NCBI GenBank assembly: GCA_009925585.1
Contig: RFYK01000002.1
Location: 1 to 64,000, forward strand
DNA: 64,000 nt
From: Betaproteobacteria bacterium
GTDB lineage: Bacteria > Pseudomonadota > Gammaproteobacteria > Burkholderiales > Burkholderiaceae_C
Direction of reading: 5' to 3'
In this document: piece by piece, positions 29,384 through 39,914 of the stretch
How the letters are laid out: each line of letters starts with the position of its first letter
Numbering within the stretch: position 1 is the first letter of the stretch
Program-made: the position numbers and the translations under genes
The notes under the pieces: model-generated
Seen by the model: the letters and a program-made list of their open reading frames with translations, nothing else
What the model was told of the DNA's origin: nothing
Database searches by the model: none

Positions 29384-30793
29384 ATGAACCATAAAACCTT
29401 GTCTTGGGCCTTTTCGAACGGGTTGAACCACATGATGTGGTTTGCTCAGTGGGCGCGTTTGGTTTTCGTCGCCCTGTGGCGCAAATTGTTAGGCGTCTTC
29501 AATCTGAACGACGGACGTTGGGGCCGTGGAGAAGGTCAACCGCAAAGCGTGTCCAATGGCTCTGACCCCGGCAACAACCCTCCGCCTGAAGGCAACCGCA
29601 AACCTGCCAGCAGTGGCCCGCCCGATTTGGACGAACTCTGGCGTGACTTGAACCGCAAATTGGGCCAATTGTTTGGCGGCAAGCGTGGGCCGGGTGCGCC
29701 GCCTCCTGGCTCAGGTGGCGGTTTTCCTGAACCTTTTAAAAACGCAGGCTTAGGTCTAGGGCTGGTGCTTGGTGTGTTTTTTCTGATTTGGCTCGGCACC
29801 GGTTTTTTCATTGTGCAAGAGGGGCAGCAGGCCGTCATCACCCAGTTTGGCCGCTACCACAGTACCGTCGGGGCGGGTATCAATTGGCGCATGCCATACC
29901 CCATCCAACGCCATGAAGTGGTGTTTGTCACGCAAATTCGTTCACTTGACATCGGCCGCGATGCCATCATCAAAGCAACCGGTTTGCGCGAGTCGGCCAT
30001 GCTGACCGAAGATGAAAACATTGTTGAAATCAAATTCGCCGTGCAATACCGTTTGACCGATGCCCGCGCTTATTTGTTTGAAAGCAAAAACCCGACCGAC
30101 GCCGTGATGCAAGCGGCAGAAACCGCGGTGCGAGAGGTGGTCGGCAAAATGCGAATGGACGCAGCGTTGTCAGAGGACCGCGAACAAATCGCGCCGCGTG
30201 TGCGAAAAATCATGCAGACCATCTTGGACCACTACAACGTTGGCATTGAAGTTGTGGGCATCAACTTGCAACAAGGCGGTGTGCGTCCCCCAGAGCAGGT
30301 TCAAGCGGCATTTGACGACGTGCTCAAAGCCGGACAAGAACGCGAGCGCGCCAAGAACGAAGCCGAAGCATATGCCAACGATGTGGTGCCCCGTGCGGTG
30401 GGTTCTGCCTCTCGCTTGAAGCAAGAAGCAGACGCTTACAAGTCACGCATCGTGGCGCAAGCGCAAGGTGATGCGCAGCGTTTTCGCTCGCTGTATGCCG
30501 AATATCAAAAAGCCCCACAAGTCACCCGTGATCGTCTCTACATCAACGCCATGAAAGAGATGTACAGCAATGTGACCAAGGTCATGGTGGAAACCCGCCA
30601 AGGTGCCAACATGCTGTACCTGCCTCTGGACAAAATCATGCAAATGAACGGCGTCAATCCGCCGGATCAGCCGTCTTCCAATGCTTCCACCCTGAATGAA
30701 TCCTCCGCCAATGGTTCGGTGCCAGCCCCGGCCACCATTGAGAGCACCAGCCGCAGCCGCGACAGTCGGCAGCGTGAGCGAGACCTCCGTTAA
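29384..30793 (+). CDS. hflK: FtsH protease modulator HflK
   Basis: A 469-residue SPFH/prohibitin-family membrane protein. The usual HflK beginning (FNLNDGRWGRG) appears only at about residue 39. Before it is an extra aromatic/hydrophobic segment from ATG 29384. A Pro/Gly-rich cytosolic stretch follows, then a transmembrane helix (about 122-142) and the SPFH domain, and a Ser/Thr/Asn-rich tail. With HflC it forms a cage around FtsH. A CACAAT at 29347-29352 with TTCAGG 17 bases upstream is a weak promoter candidate for hflKC. Confidence 0.93.
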   Translation: MNHKTLSWAFSNGLNHMMWFAQWARLVFVALWRKLLGVFNLNDGRWGRGEGQPQSVSNGSDPGNNPPPEGNRKPASSGPPDLDELWRDLNRKLGQLFGGKRGPGAPPPGSGGGFPEPFKNAGLGLGLVLGVFFLIWLGTGFFIVQEGQQAVITQFGRYHSTVGAGINWRMPYPIQRHEVVFVTQIRSLDIGRDAIIKATGLRESAMLTEDENIVEIKFAVQYRLTDARAYLFESKNPTDAVMQAAETAVREVVGKMRMDAALSEDREQIAPRVRKIMQTILDHYNVGIEVVGINLQQGGVRPPEQVQAAFDDVLKAGQERERAKNEAEAYANDVVPRAVGSASRLKQEADAYKSRIVAQAQGDAQRFRSLYAEYQKAPQVTRDRLYINAMKEMYSNVTKVMVETRQGANMLYLPLDKIMQMNGVNPPDQPSSNASTLNESSANGSVPAPATIESTSRSRDSRQRERDLR

Positions 30794-30805
30794 GGCGACC
30801 CTGAC

Positions 30806-31702
30806 ATGAACAAAATCGGTTTTTATATTTCTACGCTATTGCTGGCCTTGTTGATTTTCAGCTCGACCGTGTTTGTCGTGGACCAGCGCCAATACGGCGT
30901 GGTGTATTCACTCGGACAGATCAAAAAAGTGATCACCGAGCCCGGCCTGAACTTCAAATTGCCGCCGCCGTTTCAAAACGTCAACTTCATCGACAAGCGT
31001 TTATTGACCTTGGACAACGTTGACTCTGAACCGATGTTGACCGCTGAAAAACAGCGCATGGTCATCGATTGGTATGTGCGGTGGCGCATTTCTGACCCGT
31101 CTCAATACATCCGTAACGTCGGCTTAGACGAAAAGGCCGGTGCGCAACAACTGACCCGCGTGGTTCGAAACGCCTTCCAAGAAGAAATCAACAAACGCAC
31201 AGTGAAAGATTTGCTCTCGCTCAAGCGCGAGGCGTTGATGATTGACGTCAAGCGTGAAGTGATTGAAATCGTCAAAGGTTCCAACCCTTGGGGCATTGAT
31301 GTGGTGGACGTGCGCATCACACGCGCCGACTACGTGGACACCATCACCGAATCGGTGTATCGGCGCATGGAAGCCGAGCGCAAGCGCGTCGCCAACGAAT
31401 TGCGCTCCACCGGCGCGGCCGAGGGCGAAAAAATCCGTGCAGATGCGGATCGCCAGCGCGAAGTCACGCTAGCCAACGCCTACCGTGATGCCCAAAAAAT
31501 CAAAGGCGAGGGCGATGCAGAAGCAGCGCGTTTGTATGCCGATGCATTTGGCAAAGACGCCCAGTTTGCACAGTTCTACCAAAGCATCGAGGCTTACAAA
31601 TCCACATTCAATAAAAAATCGGATGTGATGGTGCTTGACCCCAGCAGCGAATTTTTCAAAGCCATGCGTGGCGGTGGCTCTGCCGCCCCTGCCAAAAAAT
31701 AA
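30806..31702 (+). CDS. hflC: FtsH protease modulator HflC
   Basis: A 298-residue SPFH-domain protein with an N-terminal transmembrane helix (residues 5-27) and the coiled region ERKRVANELRSTGAAEGEKI typical of HflC. It partners HflK, 12 bases upstream, and modulates FtsH proteolysis. The C-terminus ends in a Gly/Ala/Lys tail. The small DUF2065 gene that often follows hflC in Burkholderiales is not present; only non-coding sequence with an inverted repeat lies before hisZ. Confidence 0.95.
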   Translation: MNKIGFYISTLLLALLIFSSTVFVVDQRQYGVVYSLGQIKKVITEPGLNFKLPPPFQNVNFIDKRLLTLDNVDSEPMLTAEKQRMVIDWYVRWRISDPSQYIRNVGLDEKAGAQQLTRVVRNAFQEEINKRTVKDLLSLKREALMIDVKREVIEIVKGSNPWGIDVVDVRITRADYVDTITESVYRRMEAERKRVANELRSTGAAEGEKIRADADRQREVTLANAYRDAQKIKGEGDAEAARLYADAFGKDAQFAQFYQSIEAYKSTFNKKSDVMVLDPSSEFFKAMRGGGSAAPAKK

Positions 31703-31775
31703 GCTCGCAAAAGACGCGCCGCCCAAAGGTTCGTTGCCGCGAGGGCCCCGTGTGGCATGGTGGTTCGCACGCTTG

Positions 31776-31828
31776 TTTGCCCGCGTCTGATCGCCGGGCA
31801 AATGGGTCCTTTCTCAGATCGGTAGAAT
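31776..31828 (+). promoter_or_regulatory. Perfect inverted repeat and -10 element before hisZ
   Basis: TTTGCCCG (31776-31783) and CGGGCAAA (31795-31802) form an eight-base perfect inverted repeat with an 11-base centre. A TAGAAT -10-like hexamer follows at 31823-31828, 25 bases before the hisZ ATG. There is no T-run, so a terminator is unlikely; the right arm falls where the -35 would be, which would suit an operator. This is inference from position only. Confidence 0.35.
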
Positions 31829-31853
31829 CGCCTTTTTAACAGCATTGCACACT

Positions 31854-33008
31854 ATGGCTGCCTGGGTTTTGCCGGATCACATCGCTGACGTTTTGCCTTC
31901 AGAGGCTCGGCATATCGAAGAATTAAGGCGCTTGTGCTTGGACACGGCGCGAGGCTTTGGCTACGAGTTGGTGATGCCACCTTTGCTTGAGCACACCGAG
32001 TCATTGCTGCCAGCCAGCAACAGCGCCCAAGATTTACAAACTTTCAAAATGATCGACCAACTCTCTGGTCGCACATTGGGTTTGCGCATCGACACCACAC
32101 CACAAACCGCGCGGATCGATGCCCATTTGCTTAACCGCCAAGGCGTCACCCGTCTTTGCTATTGCGGTCCGGTGGTGCATACCTTGCCCGCCAGTCCCTA
32201 CGCCACCCGAGAACCTTTGCAATTCGGCGCAGAAATTTATGGCCACGATGGGTTAGAAGCCGATTTGGAAGTGCTGCAACTGGCCCTGCAAAGTTTGCGC
32301 GCCAGCCACTTGAATGGCTTTCATGTGGACCTGAGCCACGCGCGCATCTTGCCGGCGTTGTTGGAGGGTCATGTCTTGAGTGAAGCGCAACACCAAGCAG
32401 TCACTGCCGCGCTGACACACAAAAACATCAGCGGCATGCGTGAGTTGGGCAAGCAGTTTCCCGGTCATTTGGCGAAAGCCCTGTTGGCGTTGGTGCAGAT
32501 GTACGGTGGGCTCGAAGTGTTGACCCAAGCCAAATCCGAATTTGCGGCATGGCCGAAAGTGTGCAAGGCGCTGGACGAATTGTCTTGGTTGGCAGCCCAC
32601 GCAGACCATGCTGTCAGCATCGATTTGGCTGATTTGCGAGGCTACGCCTACTACAGCGGCCCGCGTTTTTCTGTGTTCGTGCCCGAAACCAGCGACGCCT
32701 TGGTGCGCGGCGGTCGGTACGATGAAATTGGCGCGGTTTATGGGCGCAAGCGTTCTGCAGTGGGTTTCAGCTTGGATATCAAGGTCTTGGTGGGCCTGTT
32801 GCCTCATCCTCAGCCGCAGGCGGCCATTCGTGCCCCATGGCGTGAAGACCCCAGTCTGACCCAAGCCATTGCTGCATTGCGCGCTCAAGGACACACCGTG
32901 GTGTGTTTGTTGCCTGGACACGAGAGCGAAGTCGATGAATTTCATTGTGACCGCGAATTGACCCAACACCAAGGCGAGTGGACAGTCCGCCCCTTGAACA
33001 CCAACTGA
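31854..33008 (+). CDS. hisZ: ATP phosphoribosyltransferase regulatory subunit
   Basis: A 384-residue HisS-like protein without tRNA-synthetase function. It has class II synthetase-type motifs ([32 protein letters not shown]) but lacks the C-terminal anticodon domain, as expected for HisZ. It activates the short-form HisG at the first step of histidine synthesis; hisG is not in this window. The start is ATG 31854; a TTG nine bases upstream is less likely. The hflC-hisZ-purA order is conserved in betaproteobacteria. Confidence 0.94.
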   Translation: MAAWVLPDHIADVLPSEARHIEELRRLCLDTARGFGYELVMPPLLEHTESLLPASNSAQDLQTFKMIDQLSGRTLGLRIDTTPQTARIDAHLLNRQGVTRLCYCGPVVHTLPASPYATREPLQFGAEIYGHDGLEADLEVLQLALQSLRASHLNGFHVDLSHARILPALLEGHVLSEAQHQAVTAALTHKNISGMRELGKQFPGHLAKALLALVQMYGGLEVLTQAKSEFAAWPKVCKALDELSWLAAHADHAVSIDLADLRGYAYYSGPRFSVFVPETSDALVRGGRYDEIGAVYGRKRSAVGFSLDIKVLVGLLPHPQPQAAIRAPWREDPSLTQAIAALRAQGHTVVCLLPGHESEVDEFHCDRELTQHQGEWTVRPLNTN

Positions 33009-34397
<1,389 letters not shown>

Positions 34398-34412
34398 TTT
34401 GCGAGCCTTGCC

Positions 34413-34937
34413 ATGCTGACTGAAGACGGTAAACATTTGTACGTGTCCTACGACGAATACAACAACCTGATTGAAAAACTGGCGATCAAAATCCACCAAT
34501 CGAATTGGGAGTTCGACACGATATTGTGTCTGGCCAGAGGCGGCATGCGCCCAGGCGATGTGTTGTCGCGCATTTTTGACAAACCGCTGGCCATCATGTC
34601 CACCAGTTCTTACCGTTCTGAAGGCGGCACCGTGCAAGGCCATTTGGACATTGCGCGCTACATCACCACGCCCAAAGGTGAAATCGCTGGACGCGTGTTG
34701 TTGGTAGATGATTTGGCAGATTCAGGCCACACTTTGAATGCGGTCATTGATTTGTTGAAAAACAATTACTCGCCCATCACCGAACTCAGAAGCGCCGTCA
34801 TTTGGACCAAAGGTGTGTCCAGTTTTGTGCCGGACTTTTCAGTGGAGTTTTTGCCCACCAACCCGTGGATACACCAGCCGTTTGAAGCCTACGACACGAT
34901 GCGCCCAGTGCACTTGCTGGAGAAATGGCGGGTCTGA
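34413..34937 (+). CDS. Purine phosphoribosyltransferase (xanthine/hypoxanthine type)
   Basis: A 174-residue type I phosphoribosyltransferase. The PRPP-binding motif VLLVDDLADSGHT is at about residues 95-107 and the flexible-loop region (TSSYRSEGG) precedes it. It resembles the Gpt/Hpt-like salvage enzymes that often follow purA in Burkholderiales, and would convert a free purine base to its nucleotide. The exact base cannot be told from sequence. It lies 15 bases after purA, which supports a purine role. Confidence 0.84.
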   Translation: MLTEDGKHLYVSYDEYNNLIEKLAIKIHQSNWEFDTILCLARGGMRPGDVLSRIFDKPLAIMSTSSYRSEGGTVQGHLDIARYITTPKGEIAGRVLLVDDLADSGHTLNAVIDLLKNNYSPITELRSAVIWTKGVSSFVPDFSVEFLPTNPWIHQPFEAYDTMRPVHLLEKWRV

Positions 34938-34940
34938 GGC

Positions 34941-36182
34941 ATGAAGCCTGATACCGCGCTGATCCACCACGGTTACGTGGCGCCGCAGGATTTTCAGTCG
35001 CCACAAATCGCGGTACACAAAGCGTCTTCGGTGTTCTTTCCCCATGTCAAAGCCATGCGTGAACGCAATTGGTTGGACAAAACCGGTTACACCTATGGCT
35101 TGCATGGCACACCCACCACGTTCACGCTGGAAGAACGCTTGTGTCAACTGGAAGGCGCCAAGCATGCGCTGCTGTTACCGAGTGGTTTGGCCGCCCTCGC
35201 GCAAGTGAATTTGGCGTTGCTGAAATCGGGTGACGAAATTTTGATACCCGATAACGCCTACGCGCCGTTGAAGTCTTTGGCCGAAGCGGAGTTGGCGCAT
35301 TGGGGCATCACACACCAGTATTACGACCCCATGAACCCGCAAAGCTTGGCGGAAAGCATCGGTCCTCAAACCCGTTTGGTATGGTTGGAAGCGCCCGGTT
35401 CGGTCACCTTGGAATTTCCTGATTTACCCGCTTTGCTTCGCATCTGCCAGTCGCATGGTGTGTTGACTGCTTTGGACAACACTTGGGGTGCGGGCATTGC
35501 GTTTTCAGCGTTCAATTGTTTGCCTGATGATTCCCTTGATCAACGGGGTGTAGATATCAGTGTCCATGCGCTGACCAAATACCCCAGCGGTGGCGGTGAT
35601 GTGTTGATGGGCAGCATCACCACTTGCCGCGATGACCTTGCCAAGCGGCTCAAACTCAGTCACATGCGTTTGGGGTTTGGCGTGGGCGGCAATGACGCCG
35701 AATTGGTGTTGCGTTCATTGCCCAGCATTGGCATGCGGTACCGCGCGCAAGACGCAAGCTGTCGGCGCGTCGCGGCTTGGTGTTTGCAGCAACCAGCGAT
35801 TGCCCAAGTGTTGCATCCGGCAGTGGCTTCGTCACCTGGTCATGCCCATTGGCGAGATCTGTGTGCACAAGGGCTTGTCGAAGACGCGCCCGTGCATTCG
35901 GGTGGTGCGGCGGCCAGTTTGTTGGGTTTGCGCTTCCACCCTCGTTTCAAGCCATCCCAAGTAGATGACTTTTGTAACCGATTGACATGCTTCAAATTGG
36001 GTTACAGCTGGGCGGGACCGATCAGCTTGGCGGTGCCGTATGACTTAAAGACCATGCGCCAAATGGCCGATCCCTCATTGCTTGAAGGTGGTTATGTGCG
36101 TTTGTCCATTGGCTGGGAAGCGGCAGACGATTTGACAGAAGACTTGGCGCAAGCTTTGGCTGCGTTCACTCAAGAAAACTGA
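34941..36182 (+). CDS. metC: Cystathionine beta-lyase
   Basis: A 413-residue Cys/Met-metabolism PLP enzyme. The Tyr-Gly-rich substrate loop (YTYGLHGTPT), the PLP-phosphate region ALLLPSGLAA, the Asp-containing TALDNTWGAG and the Schiff-base Lys in ALTKYPSGGGDV are visible. These features match the bacterial MetC branch that splits cystathionine to homocysteine. It begins three bases after the phosphoribosyltransferase stop and its last 13 bases overlap mnmH, which comes from the opposite strand. Confidence 0.88.
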   Translation: MKPDTALIHHGYVAPQDFQSPQIAVHKASSVFFPHVKAMRERNWLDKTGYTYGLHGTPTTFTLEERLCQLEGAKHALLLPSGLAALAQVNLALLKSGDEILIPDNAYAPLKSLAEAELAHWGITHQYYDPMNPQSLAESIGPQTRLVWLEAPGSVTLEFPDLPALLRICQSHGVLTALDNTWGAGIAFSAFNCLPDDSLDQRGVDISVHALTKYPSGGGDVLMGSITTCRDDLAKRLKLSHMRLGFGVGGNDAELVLRSLPSIGMRYRAQDASCRRVAAWCLQQPAIAQVLHPAVASSPGHAHWRDLCAQGLVEDAPVHSGGAAASLLGLRFHPRFKPSQVDDFCNRLTCFKLGYSWAGPISLAVPYDLKTMRQMADPSLLEGGYVRLSIGWEAADDLTEDLAQALAAFTQEN

Positions 36183-37249
36183 TCGCTTAATTGCTGAGCC
36201 AAGTGCCGCATGCTGCTCGGATGGCGGTCTGGCAACACCGCTTTGTGTGCATGGGCAAATTGAACAAAATTGCGCGCCACCGATTTGGCATAGGTCGGGT
36301 CGTAATGGTGAATCAGCAAATCGCGCACCACCGGTTCCACCTTGCCTTGTTCCAGTTGTGTTTGCCAAGCGTGAACCACCGCTTTGCCTTTGAGTTCGGT
36401 CAGTAAGGTCAAGCGTTCGGCAAATTGTGCGCGGTCGTCTGCGAAGAATGCATAGTCTTCCATCAGCAATTGCACGCGTTCATCGTCAGTCAGTTGCAAG
36501 TCAATGCAAGGACTCTCGCGCATGGCGTCCATCAGTGGTTGTGGCACCGCGACATTGCCCACTTTTTTGCTTTCTGCTTCGACAAACACGGGTCGGGCTG
36601 GGTCAAATTGTCGCAATGCGTCCCACACCAAGGTGTCGAAATGTTTTTGGCTGGGTTGTGGCACACCGGGTATGCGTCCGAGCACAGAACTGCGATGGCG
36701 TGCGAGCTCTTCCAGGTCCAACACCTGAGCGCCACAGCCCTGTAATGCATGAAGCAAGCGGGTTTTGCCCGAACCGGTCGGGCCGGTGATGATTTGAAAC
36801 CGCAGTGGTTTGACCAAGCGTGAAATGTCATTCAGCATGGCCGCCCGAAAGGCTTTGTAGCCACCCTCAATCAACCAGACGCGAAAGCCGATTTGACCCA
36901 ACACCAGTGCCAATGAGCCACTGCGTTTGCCGCCGCGCCAACAGTAAATCAAAGGTTGCCAATCTTTTGACAAGCCCATGACGTTGCGTTCGATGTGCTT
37001 GGCAATGTTGGAAGCCACCAACATCGCACCCACTTTGTTGGCCTCGAACGGACTGACTTGTTTGTAAAGCGTTCCGACACGAATGCGCTCTTCATTGGTC
37101 AGCGAAGGCCAGTTGAGAGCGCCTGGCAAATGGTCCAGCGCAAATTCATCTTCGGTTCTGGCGTCGATGATGCAAGCAAACCCGTTGTCGTTGGGGGGCA
37201 ATGCCATGCGTTCGATGGCGACCTCAGGGCTGATCGGGTGTGCCGCCAT
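36170..37249 (-). CDS. mnmH: tRNA 2-selenouridine synthase
   Basis: A 359-residue enzyme with an N-terminal rhodanese domain (catalytic Cys103 in IYCWRGGKRSGS) and a C-terminal P-loop domain (GPTGSGKT at residues 156-163), the SelU/YbbB architecture. It geranylates and selenates 2-thiouridine at the wobble position of some tRNAs. The ATG at 37249 overlaps the tesA stop (ATGA). The open frame extends upstream through tesA in another frame, but that extension has no coding support. The selenophosphate synthase gene is not in this window. Confidence 0.94.
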   Translation of the reverse strand: MAAHPISPEVAIERMALPPNDNGFACIIDARTEDEFALDHLPGALNWPSLTNEERIRVGTLYKQVSPFEANKVGAMLVASNIAKHIERNVMGLSKDWQPLIYCWRGGKRSGSLALVLGQIGFRVWLIEGGYKAFRAAMLNDISRLVKPLRFQIITGPTGSGKTRLLHALQGCGAQVLDLEELARHRSSVLGRIPGVPQPSQKHFDTLVWDALRQFDPARPVFVEAESKKVGNVAVPQPLMDAMRESPCIDLQLTDDERVQLLMEDYAFFADDRAQFAERLTLLTELKGKAVVHAWQTQLEQGKVEPVVRDLLIHHYDPTYAKSVARNFVQFAHAHKAVLPDRHPSSMRHLAQQLSDQFS

Positions 37250-37896
37250 CAGAGCATTCTCTTGAGCACAGGCCAGACATTGCTCAAGATGATCGGGTGC
37301 GCCTCGGCTTTGGGATGAATCCGGTCGGGTTGAAACAAGGCGGTCGGGTCGGTGGCATCGGCCACGCCTTTGAGCAAGAACGGAACGAGTTGGGTGCGCT
37401 GTTGTTGACTGATGCGCGCAAACATTCGGCTGAAATCTTGTGCGTATGCTTGGCCATAGTTGGGAGGCACTTGCATGCCAATCAACAACACGGTGGCTTT
37501 GGCTTGGTGGCAAGCCGCAACCATTTGGGTGAGGTTTTTTTCAGTGGTTTTGAGCGGAAAACCGCGCAAGGCATCGTTGCCGCCCAATTCGATCACCACC
37601 ACGTTGGGGGTGTACTGCTTTAACAAAGCGGGAAGTCTGGCCAGACCGCCTGCGGTGGTGTCGCCGCTGACGCTGGCATTGACCACTTGCCACGGCGGTT
37701 TGTGGTTGGCCAACTGTTGGCTCAGCAACGCGACCCAACCAGTGCCTCTGGCAATGCCATATTCCGCACTCAGCGAGTCGCCCACCACCAAGATGTGTCT
37801 CGCTTTGTCATTGCTCCACGCCAGGCCAGAAAGACCCAATGCAGACAAGCCTACAGCCAGCCGGTTAAAGTCTCTGCGTCTTAACTCGGATTTCAC
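37249..37896 (-). CDS. tesA: SGNH-family arylesterase / lysophospholipase (TesA-like)
   Basis: A 215-residue GDSL/SGNH hydrolase. Block I is VVGDSLSAEYG (nucleophile Ser41), the glycine is in the GDTTAGGLARLP region, block III is ELGGNDALRG, and the Asp/His pair is in DRIHPKAEAH. The N-terminus (RRRDFNRLAVG followed by a hydrophobic stretch ending Leu-Ala-Trp-Ser) looks like a twin-arginine signal, so export as a folded enzyme is possible. It is divergent from the ABC ATPase with only three bases between the start codons, the tesA/ybbA arrangement also known in E. coli. Confidence 0.9.
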   Translation of the reverse strand: MKSELRRRDFNRLAVGLSALGLSGLAWSNDKARHILVVGDSLSAEYGIARGTGWVALLSQQLANHKPPWQVVNASVSGDTTAGGLARLPALLKQYTPNVVVIELGGNDALRGFPLKTTEKNLTQMVAACHQAKATVLLIGMQVPPNYGQAYAQDFSRMFARISQQQRTQLVPFLLKGVADATDPTALFQPDRIHPKAEAHPIILSNVWPVLKRML

Positions 37897-37899
37897 GGA

Positions 37900-38502
37900 A
37901 TGTCCTCACCTTTGATTTCGGTCTCTCATGTGTACAAGTCAGTGACGGATGCCACCGGTACCTTGGACATTCTCCGCGATATCGATTTCACCTTGATGCC
38001 AAAGGAAACCATCGCCATCGTCGGCGCCTCGGGCTCAGGCAAGAGCACCTTGCTCAGCATCATGGCGGGTCTTGACACACCCACACGTGGCACGGTGCAT
38101 TTGGCAGATTTTCAGCTGTTGGCCCCCTTGACCGCCTTAGAAAACGTCATGTTGCCGCTGGAGTTGGCAGGGCATGTCGACCCCAAACCGGTGGCCAAAG
38201 ACATGTTGGCTCGCGTGGGTTTGTCCGAACGTTTGAATCATTACCCGAAAGTGATGAGTGGTGGCGAACAACAGCGCGTGGCTTTGGCGCGTGCGTTTGT
38301 GGTCAAGCCGCAGGTGTTGCTGGCCGACGAACCCACGGGCAGTTTGGACCACGCCACCGGCGAGACCATCATGCAACTGATGTTGAGTTTGAATCAAGAA
38401 CTGGGCACCACCTTGGTGTTGGTGACGCATGATTTGGCATTGAGCCGACGCTGCGACCGTCGCTTGGTGATGGAGGCGGGCCGCGCGAGCTGGCAACCCT
38501 GA
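37900..38502 (+). CDS. ybbA: ABC transporter ATPase (YbbA/LolD type) with internal deletion
   Basis: A 200-residue ABC ATPase, about 28 residues short. Walker A (GASGSGKST), the signature [15 protein letters not shown], Walker B (VLLADEPTG) and the switch His (LVTHDL) are intact. After GTVHL (ending near 38103) the protein jumps to [13 protein letters not shown]. By comparison with E. coli YbbA from memory, about 25 residues are missing, including the strand and the Q-loop glutamine normally found in GFVFQSF. The deletion keeps frame. The FtsX-like permease that should follow (ybbP) is absent; smpB comes next on the other strand. Function is doubtful. Confidence 0.82.
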   Translation: MSSPLISVSHVYKSVTDATGTLDILRDIDFTLMPKETIAIVGASGSGKSTLLSIMAGLDTPTRGTVHLADFQLLAPLTALENVMLPLELAGHVDPKPVAKDMLARVGLSERLNHYPKVMSGGEQQRVALARAFVVKPQVLLADEPTGSLDHATGETIMQLMLSLNQELGTTLVLVTHDLALSRRCDRRLVMEAGRASWQP

Positions 38503-38504
38503 GT

Positions 38505-38978
38505 TCAGCGGGTGCGCTGTTTCATCGCGCGCTCCACTTCGCGCTTGCCCTCGCGGTCTTTGATGGTGTCTCGTTTGTCGTGTTCGGCTTTGCCCTTGGC
38601 CAAGGCAATTTCGCATTTGATGCGACCATTTTTCCAATGCAGGTTCAATGGCACCAAGGTGTAGCCTTTTTGTTCGACCTTGCCAATCAATCGACGGATC
38701 TCGTCTTTGTGCAACAGCAATTTGCGGGAACGCACCGCATCTGGGTTGACATGGGTGGACGCGGTTTTCAAGGGATTGATCTGGCAGCCAATGACAAACA
38801 TTTCACCGTTGCGGATAACCACGTAGCCATCGGTCAGTTGCACTTTGCCCTCGCGCGCTGCTTTGACTTCCCAACCTTCCAGCACCATGCCTGCCTCTAG
38901 GCGTTCTTCGAAAAAATAATTGAACGCGGCTTTTTTGTTGTCCGCGATTCGGGTTTGGGGTGCAGTTTTGCTGGCCAT
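38505..38978 (-). CDS. smpB: SsrA-binding protein SmpB
   Basis: A 157-residue tmRNA-binding protein of trans-translation. The core ([59 protein letters not shown]) and the basic C-terminal tail ([18 protein letters not shown]) are complete. The start ATG 38978 gives the usual MASKTA N-terminus. It is divergent from ratA, the standard neighbour. The tmRNA gene ssrA is not in the window. Confidence 0.96.
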   Translation of the reverse strand: MASKTAPQTRIADNKKAAFNYFFEERLEAGMVLEGWEVKAAREGKVQLTDGYVVIRNGEMFVIGCQINPLKTASTHVNPDAVRSRKLLLHKDEIRRLIGKVEQKGYTLVPLNLHWKNGRIKCEIALAKGKAEHDKRDTIKDREGKREVERAMKQRTR

Positions 38979-39049
38979 GAGAGAGAAGAATAAACAAGGC
39001 GGGGTCTTTACAATTGCCCGCAACGCCAGTGTGGCATGAACTGCATTCT

Positions 39050-39484
39050 ATGAAAACCATCGAGAAGTCTGTATTGATCTGGTTCAGTGCCCGCGAAATG
39101 TTCGATTTGATTGTCGATGTGCCTGCCTATCCACAGTTTCTTCCCTGGTGCGACAAAGCCGAGATTCTTTCCCAGACCGATGACGGCATGACCGCGCGCA
39201 TCGGCATGGCTTTTGGCGGGCTGCACAAAAGTTTCACCACACAAAACACCCACATCCACGGTCGGCAAGTGAAACTGGATTTGATCGATGGCCCTTTCAA
39301 GCATTTGAGTGGGGTTTGGGACTTCATTCCCGTCGGGGAAGAACAGGCTTGCCGGGTCGAGTTGAAGTTGTCGTACAGCTTTGACTCGGTGTTTGGTGCG
39401 ATCGTGGGACCGGTGTTTGACAAGATCGCCTCCACCTTGGTCGACGCATTTGTCAAGCGCGCAGAGTCGGTGTACAAAAGGTGA
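39050..39484 (+). CDS. ratA: RatA / COQ10-like START-domain protein
   Basis: A 144-residue START-fold protein (MKTIEKSVLIWFSAREMF ... DVPAYPQFLPWC). E. coli RatA was described as blocking 70S ribosome association, while the mitochondrial homologue Coq10 binds ubiquinone; the latter role is likely general. The tail (GPVFDKIASTLVDAFVKRA) is typical. It is followed, with overlap GTGA, by rnfH (ratB). The smpB/ratA/rnfH order is conserved, and I do not take it as evidence for an addictive toxin-antitoxin module. Confidence 0.92.
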   Translation: MKTIEKSVLIWFSAREMFDLIVDVPAYPQFLPWCDKAEILSQTDDGMTARIGMAFGGLHKSFTTQNTHIHGRQVKLDLIDGPFKHLSGVWDFIPVGEEQACRVELKLSYSFDSVFGAIVGPVFDKIASTLVDAFVKRAESVYKR

Positions 39485-39813
39485 AGATCGACATTCTTTG
39501 GTCAGAGGCCCCGCGACAGGTGCAATTGCTTGCATGGCAGGCCAACGAGGGCGCGACAGTGGCGCAAGCGTTGGCGTTTTTGCGCATGCATTCAACGATA
39601 TTTGCCAGCCAACCAGAGGAACTTTGGCAAACCGCCGTTTGGGGCAAACCGGTCGAGTTGCAACAGGTGCTGCAAGCCGGCGACCGTTTGGAACTGTTGC
39701 GGCCCTTGCGTGTGGACCCCAAAGTGGCGCGTCGCGAGCGTTTTCAACGCCAAGGCGCCAAGACCGCTGGCTTGTTTGCCAAGCGGCGTGTGGGTGCCAA
39801 ACCCGGTTATTAG
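39481..39813 (+). CDS. rnfH: RnfH-family ubiquitin-like protein
   Basis: A 110-residue beta-grasp protein of the RnfH/UPF0125 family, with the conserved GDRLELLRPLRVDPKVARRERF near the C-terminus. Its function is unknown; the name comes from its location in rnf operons elsewhere. It starts at GTG 39481, overlapping the ratA stop. About 100 non-coding bases separate it from guaB. Confidence 0.87.
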   Translation: MKIDILWSEAPRQVQLLAWQANEGATVAQALAFLRMHSTIFASQPEELWQTAVWGKPVELQQVLQAGDRLELLRPLRVDPKVARRERFQRQGAKTAGLFAKRRVGAKPGY

Positions 39814-39886
39814 CTTTCAGACCAATGCTTTTTAATTCATTTTCGCGTCGAGCGATGGGCTAAAGAAAGCGTTGGCAGTGGGTCGG

Positions 39887-39892
39887 TAGAAT
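39887..39892 (+). promoter_or_regulatory. Candidate -10 element of guaB
   Basis: TAGAAT at 39887-39892 is a good -10 match 22 bases before the guaB start; the -35 position holds no clear consensus. Transcription from here would leave a leader of about 16 bases. Confidence 0.35.
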
Positions 39893-39914
39893 CTATTTTT
39901 TGGAGATCTCCCTT

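Noticed and set aside
37250-37513. An upstream extension of the mnmH frame across tesA
   Set aside because: It lies out of frame within tesA and has no rhodanese or other similarity; ATG 37249 overlaps the tesA stop as expected.
39050-39813. RatA-RnfH as a toxin-antitoxin pair
   Set aside because: The pair is a conserved housekeeping neighbour of smpB, RatA resembles Coq10, and RnfH has no antitoxin features.
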